From Leptasterias polaris (taxonomy: Eukaryota; Echinodermata; Asteroidea; Forcipulatida; Asteriidae), in NCBI GenBank assembly GCA_037783415.1, contig JAZGTN010000009.1, positions 7,750,001 to 7,814,000 of the forward strand: a stretch of DNA of 64,000 nucleotides, given 5' to 3'. The notes beneath the pieces were generated by a model, which searched no databases, was not told where the DNA came from, and was given only the letters and a program-made list of their open reading frames with translations. Below are positions 23,606 to 34,387 of this stretch, piece by piece. A program made the translations under genes and the position numbers. The first letter of the stretch is position 1, and every line of letters starts with the position of its first letter.

Positions 23606-24406
23606 ACATTGTTATTAAGCTGTTGGGTTTAAGAGTCACATAAAAAATAAAAAAACTTGGTTTGTGATACACAGAACGTACCAGTCCTTGAATTTCATTT
23701 TTGTTGTATTTGTTTTATTTTATTATTATTATTTTGTTGGGGGGCAAGGCCATTTTCATATGGCAAAGGGCGGGCCTTGAACTAACCCCTCTCACCCATA
23801 GCCGCGGTGCCTTGTTCTTTTGCTGTGGTGCCCTTTGCAAAGTTTTAACAAGTAGCCCTCCTACTGATACACCATTCAAAACCATTCAAAATTCACTAAC
23901 GTTTACAACCCAATTGTTTTTGTACACACATGGCAGTACCATTTGACCTGTATTGATGATAAGCTGTGTCACCATTCACAACCATTCAAATGGTTTTGAG
24001 TGGTGGATACACTGCACTGTGGTATGCCCCCAAGGCTAAATGGTTTTGAATGGTGAATGTACTGCACAGTAATTGTGCACTCCTACTATTATTTTCTTTA
24101 TAATATTATGTAATGAGTTATATAATACTTCGGAATAATATCAAAACAATTAAAAACATACAATAACATAACAATTTTAACCTCTGTAAAAATGGAACGT
24201 GCCCAGAAGTCTGGTATATGTTTACCCCAAGTGTAATGCACCCAGCCTTGTGTTTATCAGTTCAGGGGAAAACACTGGCACTGTGTTTACAAAAACATTG
24301 TAACCCTAATTGAGTTCAGCTGACCTGCCATTCAAAACAATGCACTCAAAATCACCACTCCAAGGGCAAACCATTCCACCACTTGAAAGTATCCATACTG
24401 GGCTAT

Positions 24407-25701
24407 CAGACATGCCAACTAGTACGTTTTTCCCGTATTTCGTACGGGTTTTCGTTAAAAATACGGGTGTACAGGTTTTGCAAAAAAAATACGGTTTTGA
24501 CCACCGCCACCGCAAAAATAATTCCATTCCCCCCAAACGAGAAATACTGTGCTAGCGCTATTAAGCCATGTGGTACAACCTCGTTTCCAATGGTGTACAA
24601 TCTTGCCGCGCAATTATTTTCTTTCCCAGAATGATCGATACGGCGCAGGCGCTACATGTTAGCGAGGTTGTCTGTGGGTACGAGGCAGCGGAGGCTCGTT
24701 TATCGCCAATTATTCGTAAGCGCGTCAGTTATTGGTGCATGGTATGTAAACAAACCTGTATTAACCAATCGGAACACTGCATGCAAAAGGTTACGATTGT
24801 TCGCCTTTAATTCGAGAGCTGTCAGTGTCACTGTCAGTTCACGCTGTTTTGCAGAATTTTTTTAGCACTCCTGCATGAAATTGTATCATAAATATCTGAT
24901 TATGGCTTCGACCTCGTCGAATAAAAGGAAGCAGTCATATAAAGGAGAATATTCAGCGAAGTGGGACTTCATAAAAGCGTCCAAAAAAGGGAGAAAATAA
25001 TTAATTTATCAATAATAATGTTATTGTTATGTAAGCATCCCTCATCTCACTGTCACATGGAATGGATGGAGGTACGATACGCAGGAGATGTTTTTTTGTT
25101 AATATGGAGGTATGATTGTGTCAGATATCTTTCAAAAAATATAAATTTCCGGCTAAAAGGTTGCCCCAAATCGTCCGCTTGCGACTTCTCTTGTCCACGT
25201 TCATCTGCACAACGAATTGGACAAACTCTTGCGCAATCTGCAGTTTGCGCCATGCAGAATCGGCAGCTCCCATTGCCTATCGAGTAAAGGTTTGCGCAAT
25301 TTTCAGATTGCGCATTGTCTTGTACACCATGCGCGCTGTGTACTTCACGAAACACGGCGCGACGACCGTGGATCACAAAATCATGAGACCAAAATCACGG
25401 AGATATCAGTGGATGTGTTCTGGTTTTTAGTTCAATTTTGTTAAAAACATGTTTGGTTGGTCAAAGTCTGACATTTGATTTAATTTTTAATTTTTAATTT
25501 AAATTTTTTATTTTTATTTTTAAAGTCGAATAAAAAGTTTAGGGTCGTGGCACGAGAAACCGAAACAGACATGACAGAACACCCTTTTTGGGGCCTAAAC
25601 TCTTTTATGCATTTTTTTTCAAAAATACAGGTTTTTAAGGAAAAATACAGGTTTTGGGGTTTCAGAATACAGTTTTGTGATCCCAGAGGTTGGCATGTCT
25701 G
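24407..25701. mobile_element. 1,295-bp TIR element, CAGACATGCCAAC ends, nested
   Basis: Termini CAGACATGCCAAC / GTTGGCATGTCTG, flanked by the direct repeat GGCTAT (24401-24406 and 25702-25707). The paralogous empty site at 22790 reads ATACTGGGCTATAGATAAG, confirming a clean insertion with a 6-bp duplication; because CTG also precedes the target, up to 9 bp is arguable. The interior has a short frame (24902-25000) resembling a BED-type transposase N-terminus. It looks like an internally deleted DNA transposon. Confidence 0.9.
24902..25000 (+). pseudogene. possible transposase N-terminal remnant
   Basis: A 32-codon frame starting MASTSSNKRKQSYKGEYSAK and continuing WDFIKASKKGRK before a stop. 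Basic start plus K-W-x-F-I/L and KKG pattern resembles the region just before the BED-type zinc finger in hAT-like transposases, but no Cys/His pairs follow. Family resemblance is judged by eye only. Confidence 0.3.
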
Positions 25702-25847
25702 GGCTATAGATAAGCTGACATACCATTTGAAACCATTCAGGGGGTCTACTCTATACACAGTTAGCTCACCACTCAAAACCATTCGACCAAATGGTTTGAA
25801 TGGTCAGTCAACTCAATAACAAATTGTGTTGGCAGTAGGAGCGTTAA

Positions 25848-27791
25848 ATTTGATAAATTATCACAGGAAACTACGTACAAAGTGTGGTTTTAAAGTTTAA
25901 ATTTTTAGGATAGGTTTAATTCATTCTTTATCCCCGATGTAAAAAAACATCTAATAAATTGATTTTTAATTCTTTCCAAACTATTAACAAATACAATATC
26001 ATTCTTGAAAATAAAACTTCAAATTGAAATTTGAAAAATGTAGTGCAGAGTTTTGCTGTGCCTGACACTTTCCTCAATTTTTGACAAACTGCAGTCTAAT
26101 GCTATAAATTACACTGTGACTAGATCTAAAACTTTAATTACATACAGTGTATGGCAGTGAACTTTACTTACAGTAACACCATGGAGCTATAAATTATAGC
26201 TCCATGCTTATAAGTTACATGTATACACTGTACCATAGCTCCATGATTGTCCTTTCTCTATGATTACACTGACAAGCCTGTTAAGTGTTCAGCCAGACTA
26301 CATTGCACAACCATACACAGAAACCTACATACATTGCGTCCTGTAGATTAATTTCTAAACTCCTTATCATAGCTAGTCCAGAGGAATCATTTGACTTCAT
26401 TTACATTTACACCATCTGTCAGCTGCTAGCATTGGGCCCAACCTACCCTGACTGATCCTATCGATTACTGTATAAACTGCACTTTGCTAATTAATCAGTA
26501 GGATGCTTATAAATATGTGCTGTCATGGCCCAAACTCACAGCCAACATTTATTTTCGTTTGAGACGCTGGTGGATATGTTTTTTCCTGGAAAGTATTGGG
26601 TTAACAAGCAATGATTTGTAAAGAGATAAAGTTAGTTTTGTACCTTAGCTTGATGTAAATCTGCCCTTGTATTTGTTTTTATTACACAAACACTTTGTGC
26701 AATTAAAAGCTCAGTTGTAAATGAAAGTTTAAACAATTTAATAAACAAAGAACACAATATCCAGAGTGTTCAAAACTAAGTCAATTTTTTTTAAAATGAT
26801 TTGAGTAACAAAATACATAAAGTATTATTGAAGATATTTTTTTGATTTATTTTGATTGATTTATTTATAATGTATGTAAATATATATATATTTTTTTTTT
26901 GGGGGGGTGGGGGGTAATTGTGAAGTTACACAAGCATACATGTACACGTTGAGACTTCCTGTGGGAAGAGTACTTCTAGAGTTGAATTAGTTGGAACATG
27001 AGGCCATATGTAAGTTTACCAGTATTTGCATGACACACATTAATACGTTTTTTATGTAAGCAATAAGCAACAGCTATTTTTTTAAAATAACAAATGCATT
27101 ACACAGACATGACCAATTATCACTAAGAGTAATTTCTGCAGAATTCTTTTTTATGATGGTAAGAAAAACTTTGTCTCTTGGAAAAAATAAATAAAATTGC
27201 AACCCATAAAGCCAAGCATTCAATCGGATGAAGCTCTCCTCATACCACACCTACTCCGATTCCCATCCAACACCCATCCCCCTCCCCTCTCTCAAGCATA
27301 AAACCATCAGTTCACTGCCCACTGACCACAAACAAAGTCTCCAGTCAAGGCACACATGAACAGTAAAGCCCCCAGGAGCAGCATGCCAGATTTCAATATT
27401 AGAAAAACCCAGTAGAGCAGAACGGATTCTTGAATTACCCAGCCTGGGTATTTATAGGGTTGCATACCCAACTCCAAAGTAACATTTGAAATATATTGAT
27501 TGTGTTGAGTACCCTACTTTGGTGCTGATGTCGAGCAGCGTTCGTCTCCAGTTGTACCACATCCATGTACAGTTGAAAGACTGTCTAACACGTGTTAACG
27601 CTATACAGAATAACAAAGAAGTGCTTCTGTCAGTGTTGGCTGTTGGTGGTCTGGGGTGTTCAATGCAAGCCTGGAGGAAAATCAGCAGTGTAAAAGATTT
27701 GTACAATCTGCTTGGTCGGTTTTAAACGTTTCATGGCTGACTGTACATGTACCTCGGATCTTATGCTTGGATTTAATTGCTGGTGGACATT
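25848..27791. other. intron 1, nothing recognised
   Basis: AT-rich. A mixed T/G run sits at 26881-26915. A 79-codon frame at 27486-27725 has a protein-like composition but no recognised domain or clear splice sites. Confidence 0.5.
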
Positions 27792-28250
27792 TCGGACGGT
27801 ACTCAAAGCACATTTCTCCATTACGTAATTATATTTTACGTCCTGCATGAAGTTACAGTGTGAGGAACTCAGACACAGAAACGGATTCTTAAGTACATTG
27901 GATGTTCTGATTGTTTTGTATTGCAAAGCTGTGATTGGCATTATTATGGTACGGATGTTTCTCCATTACGTAATTATATTTTACGTCCTTCATGAAGTTA
28001 CAGTGTGAGGAACTCTGACACAGAAACGGATCGGATTCTTAAGTACAGATGGATGTTCTGATTGTTTTCTAGTTACACTGCTGTGCTTGGCATTATTTAT
28101 GGTACGGACCGCACTCAAGGCACGTTTCTCCCTTATGTTATATTTTGCATCCTTTATGAAGTTTGATGAACTCAGACGGATTCCTAAGTACAATTGTTGA
28201 ATGTCCTGATCGTTTGCTACTTGCACAGCTGTGATTGACATTATTATGGT
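27792..28250 (+). repeat. ~150-bp tandem triplication
   Basis: CATTACGTAATTATATTTTA…TGAAGTTACAGTGTGAGG, GAACTC.GACACAGAAACGG, GGATGTTCTGATTGTTT and GCTGTG.TTGGCATTATT recur in order three times (from about 27792, 27949 and 28101). The third copy is the most diverged. Copy 1 includes the ATTACGTAAT palindrome. Confidence 0.92.
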
Positions 28251-30260
28251 AAATTACATTTGTACCTTAACAAAGAACACTCAACTGCAGTAGACTCTGG
28301 ATACATTACAGAAAATGATTTCGTCAAGCAATTTTGCATAGAAAAAGTGGACTGAACATTTTTTGGTATACACTGAATGCTAATATTGAGTAGCAAATGA
28401 TGGTTTTTGAGTAGCAACTGATACATTTTGTGTAGCATCTTGGTATGCCATACAATTACATGTACATGTACATTGGAATTCATTCACTGCGTATACCAAA
28501 TGTGCATGTTGATGATGTGTACATGCTCAGAAGAAGACAATGGTTTCTTTTGTTTCAACCCTACCCTTGCTCTACAACCCTACACACTGACTGAAGGTGT
28601 ACAAATTATACCCCCTGTAGTGCCAATATTCACAGTGTGCATTAATTAAGTTTCCTCTGGTGGATAACGGGCTGGAGTGGCCTAAAAATGAATAAAGAAG
28701 TCTCCTTCACATAAGATGCAGTGATGCATTGCCGTGCCAACCAGTCTGAATGCTACATGTACAAGGGGAGGAGGAGGCAGAAATTGCCGTCTCAGTGTGA
28801 GCAGTGATTATAATATTCTTATGATTGCCGTTCTTGAGACTGGTTGTGCTTGACGGAGGCACAGCATCTTCCCTTGGGAGGAGAGAGAGGATGAGGATGA
28901 AAGACGACGATGCAGGAACGAAACGAGGGATGCTCATCTTGGAGAACATGCCAATGTCAAAGACACGTTGCTGAATAGTGTTAATGAACTTAGATTTCAT
29001 TCTACTTCTGGAACCTGTGCTTCACAATATGTCTTTATGGGTATTACAGACAAAGACATTTATGTGCCAGACTATTGAATGAGCTACAACACTACACCGA
29101 TGCAAAAGTGCATTGCTTTGCAAGACATAAAACACTGTGTACTAGTGTGCTGTACATGAAGGAAATGCAGAGTGTACACTATGCATATGAAGCAACCGTC
29201 ACGGTAAATGAATTACATGTACGTACAAGATGACTTTACCCTTGATGTTCTAAATGTTAAACTCAGTCAGCCCTGTGGATCTTTTGAGGAAATCACAACG
29301 AATACTTTCGGAGGATATATTCATGACAGCAGAGTGCATAGATCTATAATTAAGGATGTTTGTTTGAGGTGAAAATATGAATTGCACGGCTGTGTCTAGC
29401 ATGGAGTCTGAGTTGATAATGAAGTGAACTCTTGATAAACTGTGCATATTAAGCGTCTAATTTGCATGCACTACACTATTGAATGATGTTTACATCTGGA
29501 AGGTAATTTGCTGTCATCTTTCTGGAGAGGCAAAATCATATCTTAGAGGACGAGGAAGGTACCGTAGTCAGCTTCGATCGAGATGAATCTTCATTTTTAT
29601 CAGTGAGTCCGATTCTTCAGGATGTGTTAAGAATAATCAGAGTGTGATAAATAACCGTGCTCCATTCTCTGTGATATTTCTATCGGAGGGAAATCCAACT
29701 CCAACTTTACCGTTGTTAACAATCATCAAGTATAATTAATTATGCGTAGCCATTGATTCATTCAAGCCTGAACAAGACGTCGCGGTCATAGTTAGGGGAA
29801 TAATAACTTCAGAAAAAACCCGACGACAGCTGTTCGCTTTCTGGCTGTTCGTGTTTTTTTTTCAGATGATTGGGATGATGTTCATGTACAGTAGGATACA
29901 GTACATTATATCTGACTGATGTGTGCCAATATTGTTGGATACAATTGTGTAATCAACATTTATGTACAGGAGAACAGTATTTTAACAGTGAGCAGTTTCA
30001 GTTGTAAAACTTGAAACTTATTCTGTTTATATATTTTTTTAATTATCAGTCATTTCGCTGATAGTTACTTTGTGCAATAGTATGATGTGTGGTGTCTGCA
30101 CACATTCAGATTAGTATTTTGGATTTGACTTTGTGTTTGTGCAATAATTTATTTCGTTATGGAATAAGTCAACTTTGGATAGACTTTGAAGGGCCAAATA
30201 ACGTGTTCATTCCGTGTACTGCAAGTCGTCAACGTTCATTCGATAACAATCTTAATCACA
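28251..30260. other. intron 1 upstream of the alternative exon, no repeats recognised
   Basis: About 2 kb largely free of the repeat families that fill the rest of the intron. That would suit a promoter or enhancer region for the exon at 30261. No TATA box or coding frame stands out. Confidence 0.4.
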
Positions 30261-30476
30261 ATGGAATCACACCCTAGTATCAGCTGCGAGCATCTGCTGT
30301 GGTCCTCACAGTCTAAACTCTACGCATCCACCTCGTCCATTATGACCCCTGAGGGGAGGGCGGTCTCAGGATCCCAAGGGTGTTTCCGACAGAAGATGTC
30401 ATTGGCTGTTAAATCGCTACGGTTGTTACTCGTGGAACGGTGGTGTGTTCTTCATGCTTGGAATCTGTACAAAGAG
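30261..30476 (+). CDS. DIXDC1: candidate alternative first exon of dixin
   Basis: From ATG 30261 a 72-codon frame runs to AAAGAG|GTAGGT, a good 5' splice site, ending exactly in phase 0. That is the phase needed by the exon 2 acceptor at 40160. Splicing would give AWNLYKE then QQLQAYVAW; vertebrate dixin has NEQQLQAYVAW, so the E before QQLQ fits. Residues about 46-72 (MSLAVKSLRLLLVERWCVLH) look helical. The sequence is more GC-rich and less repetitive than its surroundings. Upstream the frame stays open to about 30186 without another ATG. Alternative: a chance ORF that happens to end at a GT. A cDNA or RNA-seq junction 30476/40160 would settle it. Confidence 0.55.
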
Positions 30477-30559
30477 GTAGGTTTCTTTCTCTCTCCAAAT
30501 GACAGAGTTTGTACTTGACCCGGCCGGATAGTGGATTTAACTAGTTTACATAATGGCAA

Positions 30560-30717
30560 GGCAGGGCAAGGTACATGTACATGTAGGGCAAGGTACATGT
30601 AGGGCAAGGTACATGTAGGGCAAGGTACATGTAGGGCAAGGTACATGTAGAGCAAAGTACATTTAGAGCAAAGTACATGTAGGGCAAGGTACATGTACAT
30701 GTACATGTAGGGCAATG
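30560..30717 (+). repeat. 16-bp minisatellite ACATGTAGGGCAAGGT, ~9 copies
   Basis: Head-to-tail copies of ACATGTAGGGCAAGGT with two variant units (AGAGCAAAGTACAT) and short TACATG expansions at either end. Begins 84 bp after the alternative exon donor. Confidence 0.95.
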
Positions 30718-30820
30718 CAGTTTTTCCTTAGTTAAGGGCACCGGTCTCTGTGAATTGAAGAAATGAAAATTTCTTTGGGAGCATTTTAAAAGGCACCAAG
30801 GTGAAATGACCAGAGGCCTT

Positions 30821-30922
30821 GAGGTTTGCCTCCATTTGAGGTTTGCCTCCATTTGAGGTTTGCCTCCATTTGAGGTTTGCCTCCATTTGAGGTTTGCCTC
30901 CATTTGAGGTTTGCCTCCATTT
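30821..30922 (+). repeat. 17-bp minisatellite, exactly 6 identical copies
   Basis: GAGGTTTGCCTCCATTT repeated six times without a mismatch (102 bp). Each unit contains the small inverted pair GAGG…CCTC, so every copy could form a hairpin. Confidence 0.97.
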
Positions 30923-30954
30923 GGTCTGTGTAGGTATCGGGGCTACTTGACTTT

Positions 30955-31345
30955 TTCAGTGGCTGGCTAGTAGGATAAGTATATCATTGGTCACCGGTCA
31001 CTGATCACTGGTCATCCAAGAGGACCAATGTATGACTGGTCAGCCGGCAGGACCAGTATGTCACTGGCTAGCCAGCAGGACCATTGAATACACTGGCCAA
31101 CCAGTCATTGGTCACTGGTCAGCTTGGAGGACCAACTGGTTAGCCAGTCACTGGTCACTGGTTAGCCAGTCACTGGTCACCTGCTAGTCAACAGGACCAG
31201 TGTATCACTGGCCAGCCAGCAGGACCAATATATCACTGGCCAGCCAGCAGGACCAATATATCACTGGCCAGCCAGCAAGACCAATATATCACTGGCCAGC
31301 CAGCAGGACCAATGTATCACCGGCCAGCCAGCAAGACCCAGCAAG
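30955..31345 (+). repeat. GGCCAGCCAGCAGGACCA repeats incl. 28-bp minisatellite
   Basis: 31198-31340 holds five head-to-tail 28-bp units containing CACTGGCCAGCCAGCA.GACC. The preceding 240 bp are looser versions of the same motif (CACTGGTCA, AGCCAGCAGGACCA). It probably grew from one copy of the dispersed family at 2930, 8445 and 18030. Confidence 0.93.
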
Positions 31346-31501
31346 ACCAGTGTATGGCAGTGTCCGCATTGATGGCTTGGGCAGTGGCTATACATGTAGC
31401 TGGAGCTCCCAAAAGTGCTATATATTCTTTAACTTTGTAGTAGTAGCCAACAGCCATGACCGCAGCCAAAGTCACTTATTTCAGATTTTGGTCTATGACT
31501 T

Positions 31502-31761
31502 GGCCCAATTTCATGGCTCTGCTTACCGTAAGCAAAGAATCGGCGCTTATGGAAGCAGGGAATTCCGCACTTATGTACATGTACGTCAAGCATATTTCAC
31601 GGGTTAGCAGGGAATTTTTGCTTGTGCGCTTGCGTACTCCACGTTACTAGGCATTCTACGCTTACACAGCTAGCACAGAAATTTGGCGCTTGCTCGGTAA
31701 GCGGAGAATGGTGACTGCAAGCGCAGAACTCGGCGGTAAGCAGAGCCATGAAATTGGGTCC
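31502..31761. mobile_element. GGCCCAATTTCATGGCTCTG foldback MITE, copy 1
   Basis: The ends GGCCCAATTTCATGGCTCTG and CAGAGCCATGAAATTGGGTC are inverted repeats. The interior is full of TAAGCGNNGAATT / AATTCNGCGCTTA modules in both orientations. Copies at 44055-44330 and 63583-63828; a single arm near 8400. Confidence 0.9.
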
Positions 31762-31829
31762 AGGTCAGCCAGCATGACAAGTGTATTACCGGTAGCCGGG
31801 TTTTTGACTGGTGTACATCTTTACATGCT

Positions 31830-31985
31830 TAAAGGGAAAATACATTGTTTTATCTTTAAGAATTTAAATAAATGTTTATCCTCTTATTTAATAATTTGTT
31901 ATTCCGTTGATCACACAAAACATGAACACATGTCTGTGGCTATTTTGTCAGCACCACCAATCCTGCATTTATTATACCTTTACGT
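31830..31985. mobile_element. MITE arm (CACAAAACATGAACAC family)
   Basis: GTTGATCACACAAAACATGA…TATTTTGTCAGC.CCACCAATCCTG matches 7600-7670 and, inverted, 14905-14965. Begins AAAGGGAAAATACATTG. Confidence 0.55.
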
Positions 31986-32520
31986 CATAATTAAACCATT
32001 TCAAAATGAAACAGTTTAGATTTCACTTTCAGTGGCAACACTGCTCAGGGTACAGTAATTGTCTGCTCTGAAAATTATCGCGACTAACAAAGAAAACGAT
32101 AGTGTACAATACACAGCTGCAGTGAGTTTGTGAATCAACACATGACCCACACAATAGAGGCCTAACCAACGCTTTGTCTGTGAAATGCCAAATATTTCAG
32201 TGTATTCAGAGTTATGCAACCATGACCATTTTTCGTTCCTTCATTGACTTAAATCACAGTTTTGCACCTTCTGATTGTCAAATGAAATTCACCTACATTA
32301 CAGTAGGTCTACTGTAATAATAATACTGTGTACATATGCATGGAGTACAAGTACTGTACACGCAAACAAAATACATACATGTAGTAGTACATGTACACAG
32401 TGTGGATGTAAAGGTCTTGAACACACTGGTTGAATCACTGGCCAAGTCCCCAGTAAATTTACCACTTGACCAGTAACCCACTTTTGGTGTACTCCGTTTG
32501 GGGCATGGTGTCCTTACCCC

Positions 32521-32632
32521 CACCTTGTGAAAAACACAAGACCACTGGACTTGTTTGGTTCTGAGTTTACTGGCCCCCATTGCTAAAATCACTGGCCTGG
32601 GGCCTGGGGTCCAGTGTCAAAGTTGAGCCCTG
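32521..32632. mobile_element. CAGGGCTCGA-family fragment
   Basis: CACAAGACCACTGGACTTG…GAGTTTACTGGCC…GCTAAAATCACTGGCC.GG… ending GTTGAGCCCTG; same block and end as 17707-17800. Confidence 0.7.
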
Positions 32633-33437
32633 CTCTGTCCCATATCGGGCAGGGTATAGACCATGTGACCTGTGACATCACATGTTTTTTACAAAAGAGC
32701 CACAGAGCCTTGACTTCCTGCAGGCACAGTTTGTACATATACATGTACAGTATGTACGCAGCTCAATGGAAGAAAACAATAAATCTTATATTTTATGGAG
32801 AGGGCACTGTCTGATTTTTTCTCAACTTTTGATATGAAGAAAGGGGGGACATCTCAAAAGCTGTACAGCAGTTGCTTTTGTAACTATTGAATTTGTGCGA
32901 AAATATTGAAACAAAATGTAAATTTTCCCATATTATGGCCTGTGTAGTATCTTGCCCGTCAAGAAATGCATTAGAATGTACAAGGTCACCATTTCTGTAA
33001 ACAAAGGTAACATGGTCTATAGTAACCCCACAACCAGTCAAGTCATCCAGTGAACAGTAGTGTTTTTCAAAACATTTGAATATTTTCTACCTGCATGATG
33101 ATGTGTGCTTTTCAATCATTCCAATCTGCCTTCTACATGTCTAGATAAGCACTCAGATTTCAGAGGGATAGAAGATTATCCTACAGATTATGGGATTAAG
33201 GGATTGAGGATCAGGGTGATTAAAACAGTGATCTCTTATTGTGGACATTAAAGTCCTGCACTTTTATGGGACTGGCAATTAGAATGTTTCTCAACATCAG
33301 TTTAAGCATGTCCTTGCTTTATGGTCGGATGGTCAACTGTCTGTATTTAAGTTTCAAAGAAGGGAAGGTTCGTTGGGATTAGTGTGGATTATCAGCTTGA
33401 GGATTAAAGGATCAGAGATGTCATGATAACAATCATT
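32633..33437. other. intron 1, nothing recognised
   Basis: No boundaries found. A stretch near 32690-32810 (ACAAAAGAGCC.CAGAGCCT…CTTCCTGCAGGCACA) is also present at 61930-62000, so it is a dispersed repeat. Confidence 0.5.
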
Positions 33438-33700
33438 AAAGGGAAGGTATACTTTTGGTAATCACTCTAAAAATTAATGGCAGTAAAAAACTGTTGGTTA
33501 GAAGCCTGTATATCAGTTTCTGTCAAGATTGTGTATTTCTATGAAAGGGATTATTAATCGTCCTGCGTGGACATATTCACTCCGGTTTTTCGGTGATATA
33601 TCAAAAACGCGACCACCTTTTGAAGTGAAATTCCCACAGGTTAGTTTTATTGTATAAACAATCGGAACAGTTCAAACAACCAAAGGGATACTTTGCCTTA
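33438..33700. mobile_element. AAAGGGAAGGTATACTTTTGG MITE
   Basis: The left end AAAGGGAAGGTATACTTTTG is mirrored by ACCAAAGGGATACTTTGCC. The interior has CCTGCGTGGACATATTCACT, shared with 34388-35087, 42923-43312 and 14550-14891. Internally deleted compared with the 390-bp copy. Confidence 0.75.
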
Positions 33701-33920
33701 ATTAAAGATTCAACTGCAATTTTTAATCTCTCTTTCAAATCAGCAACCCTACCCTCGAAAGAAACAAACAAACAAACAAAAATAAAAACAAAACACTCAA
33801 CATTTTTTTAAAACTCTAAACTAATCTGCTTTATTTTAGTTAAAACCCAACAACGTTACAAATCGACAAATGTCTAGAACTACGTATCAAAAAATCTCTA
33901 AGCTATCATTAGAAATACAC

Positions 33921-34072
33921 CGATCCATTAAGCCACGCCCATTTCTCATTGACCAATCACAACCGCGAAATCTGATCACCATTCGAGCCGTTTGGTGATC
34001 TTTGCACTAATGGTAATCGGGTTTCGCGGCTGTGATTGGTCAACTCGTAAGGAGGCGGGGCTTAATGGATCG
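33921..34072. mobile_element. foldback MITE with CGATCCATTAAGCC ends
   Basis: The left arm CGATCCATTAAGCC.CGCCC…GACCAATCACA.CCGCGAAA is mirrored by the right arm TTTCGCGGCTGTGATTGGTC…GGCGGGGCTTAATGGATCG. Arms of about 60 bp, with an inner hairpin TCACCA…TGGTGA. Each arm carries a CCAAT-box-like GACCAATCA. Confidence 0.88.
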
Positions 34073-34387
34073 ATCTGTTGAAGAGGGGCTCCAAGTTCAA
34101 ATTCAGTTTTGTGATGCACTCATTTTCCAATAGATTGAGTCCCCGTGGAAGTAGAAGCAAACTTGTCTATCCTCACAATAAAATGGTGTAAAATTTCATT
34201 TTTATTTGATACTCTTTTAGAGCGAAATTTGAAACATTGCGTCATCGGACAGCAAAAAGAAATGGGTCTGTACATTCCAAAGAGGAATACTTGCTCAAGT
34301 CATATGTAAGCTTAAATTCAATGCCGTTTTGATTCATCAGAATTCAGGAATGAACTAAAATATCTCTTGACCTTGGAAAGCCTCCTT

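Larger units (their letters stand above)
23856..25843. mobile_element. CCCTCCTACTG element carrying a nested TIR element
   Basis: The left end CCCTCCTACTG is mirrored by CAGTAGGAGCG at the right end, followed by TTAA at 25844-25847. The left TTAA is mutated (GTAG). It shares the ATTCAAAACCATTCAAA repeats and about 110 bp of body (AGCTGTGTCACCATTC … ATTGTGCACTCCT) with 22310-22934. Without the nested 24407-25701 insertion it would be about 690 bp. Confidence 0.85.

Noticed and set aside
28707..29000. 97-codon minus-strand frame
   Set aside because: No signal peptide, domain or splice support; composition is not clearly coding.
31200..31607. 135-codon frame with repeated ITGQPARP-like peptides
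   Set aside because: It spans the 28-bp minisatellite and then a MITE, so the frame is an artefact of repeat structure.
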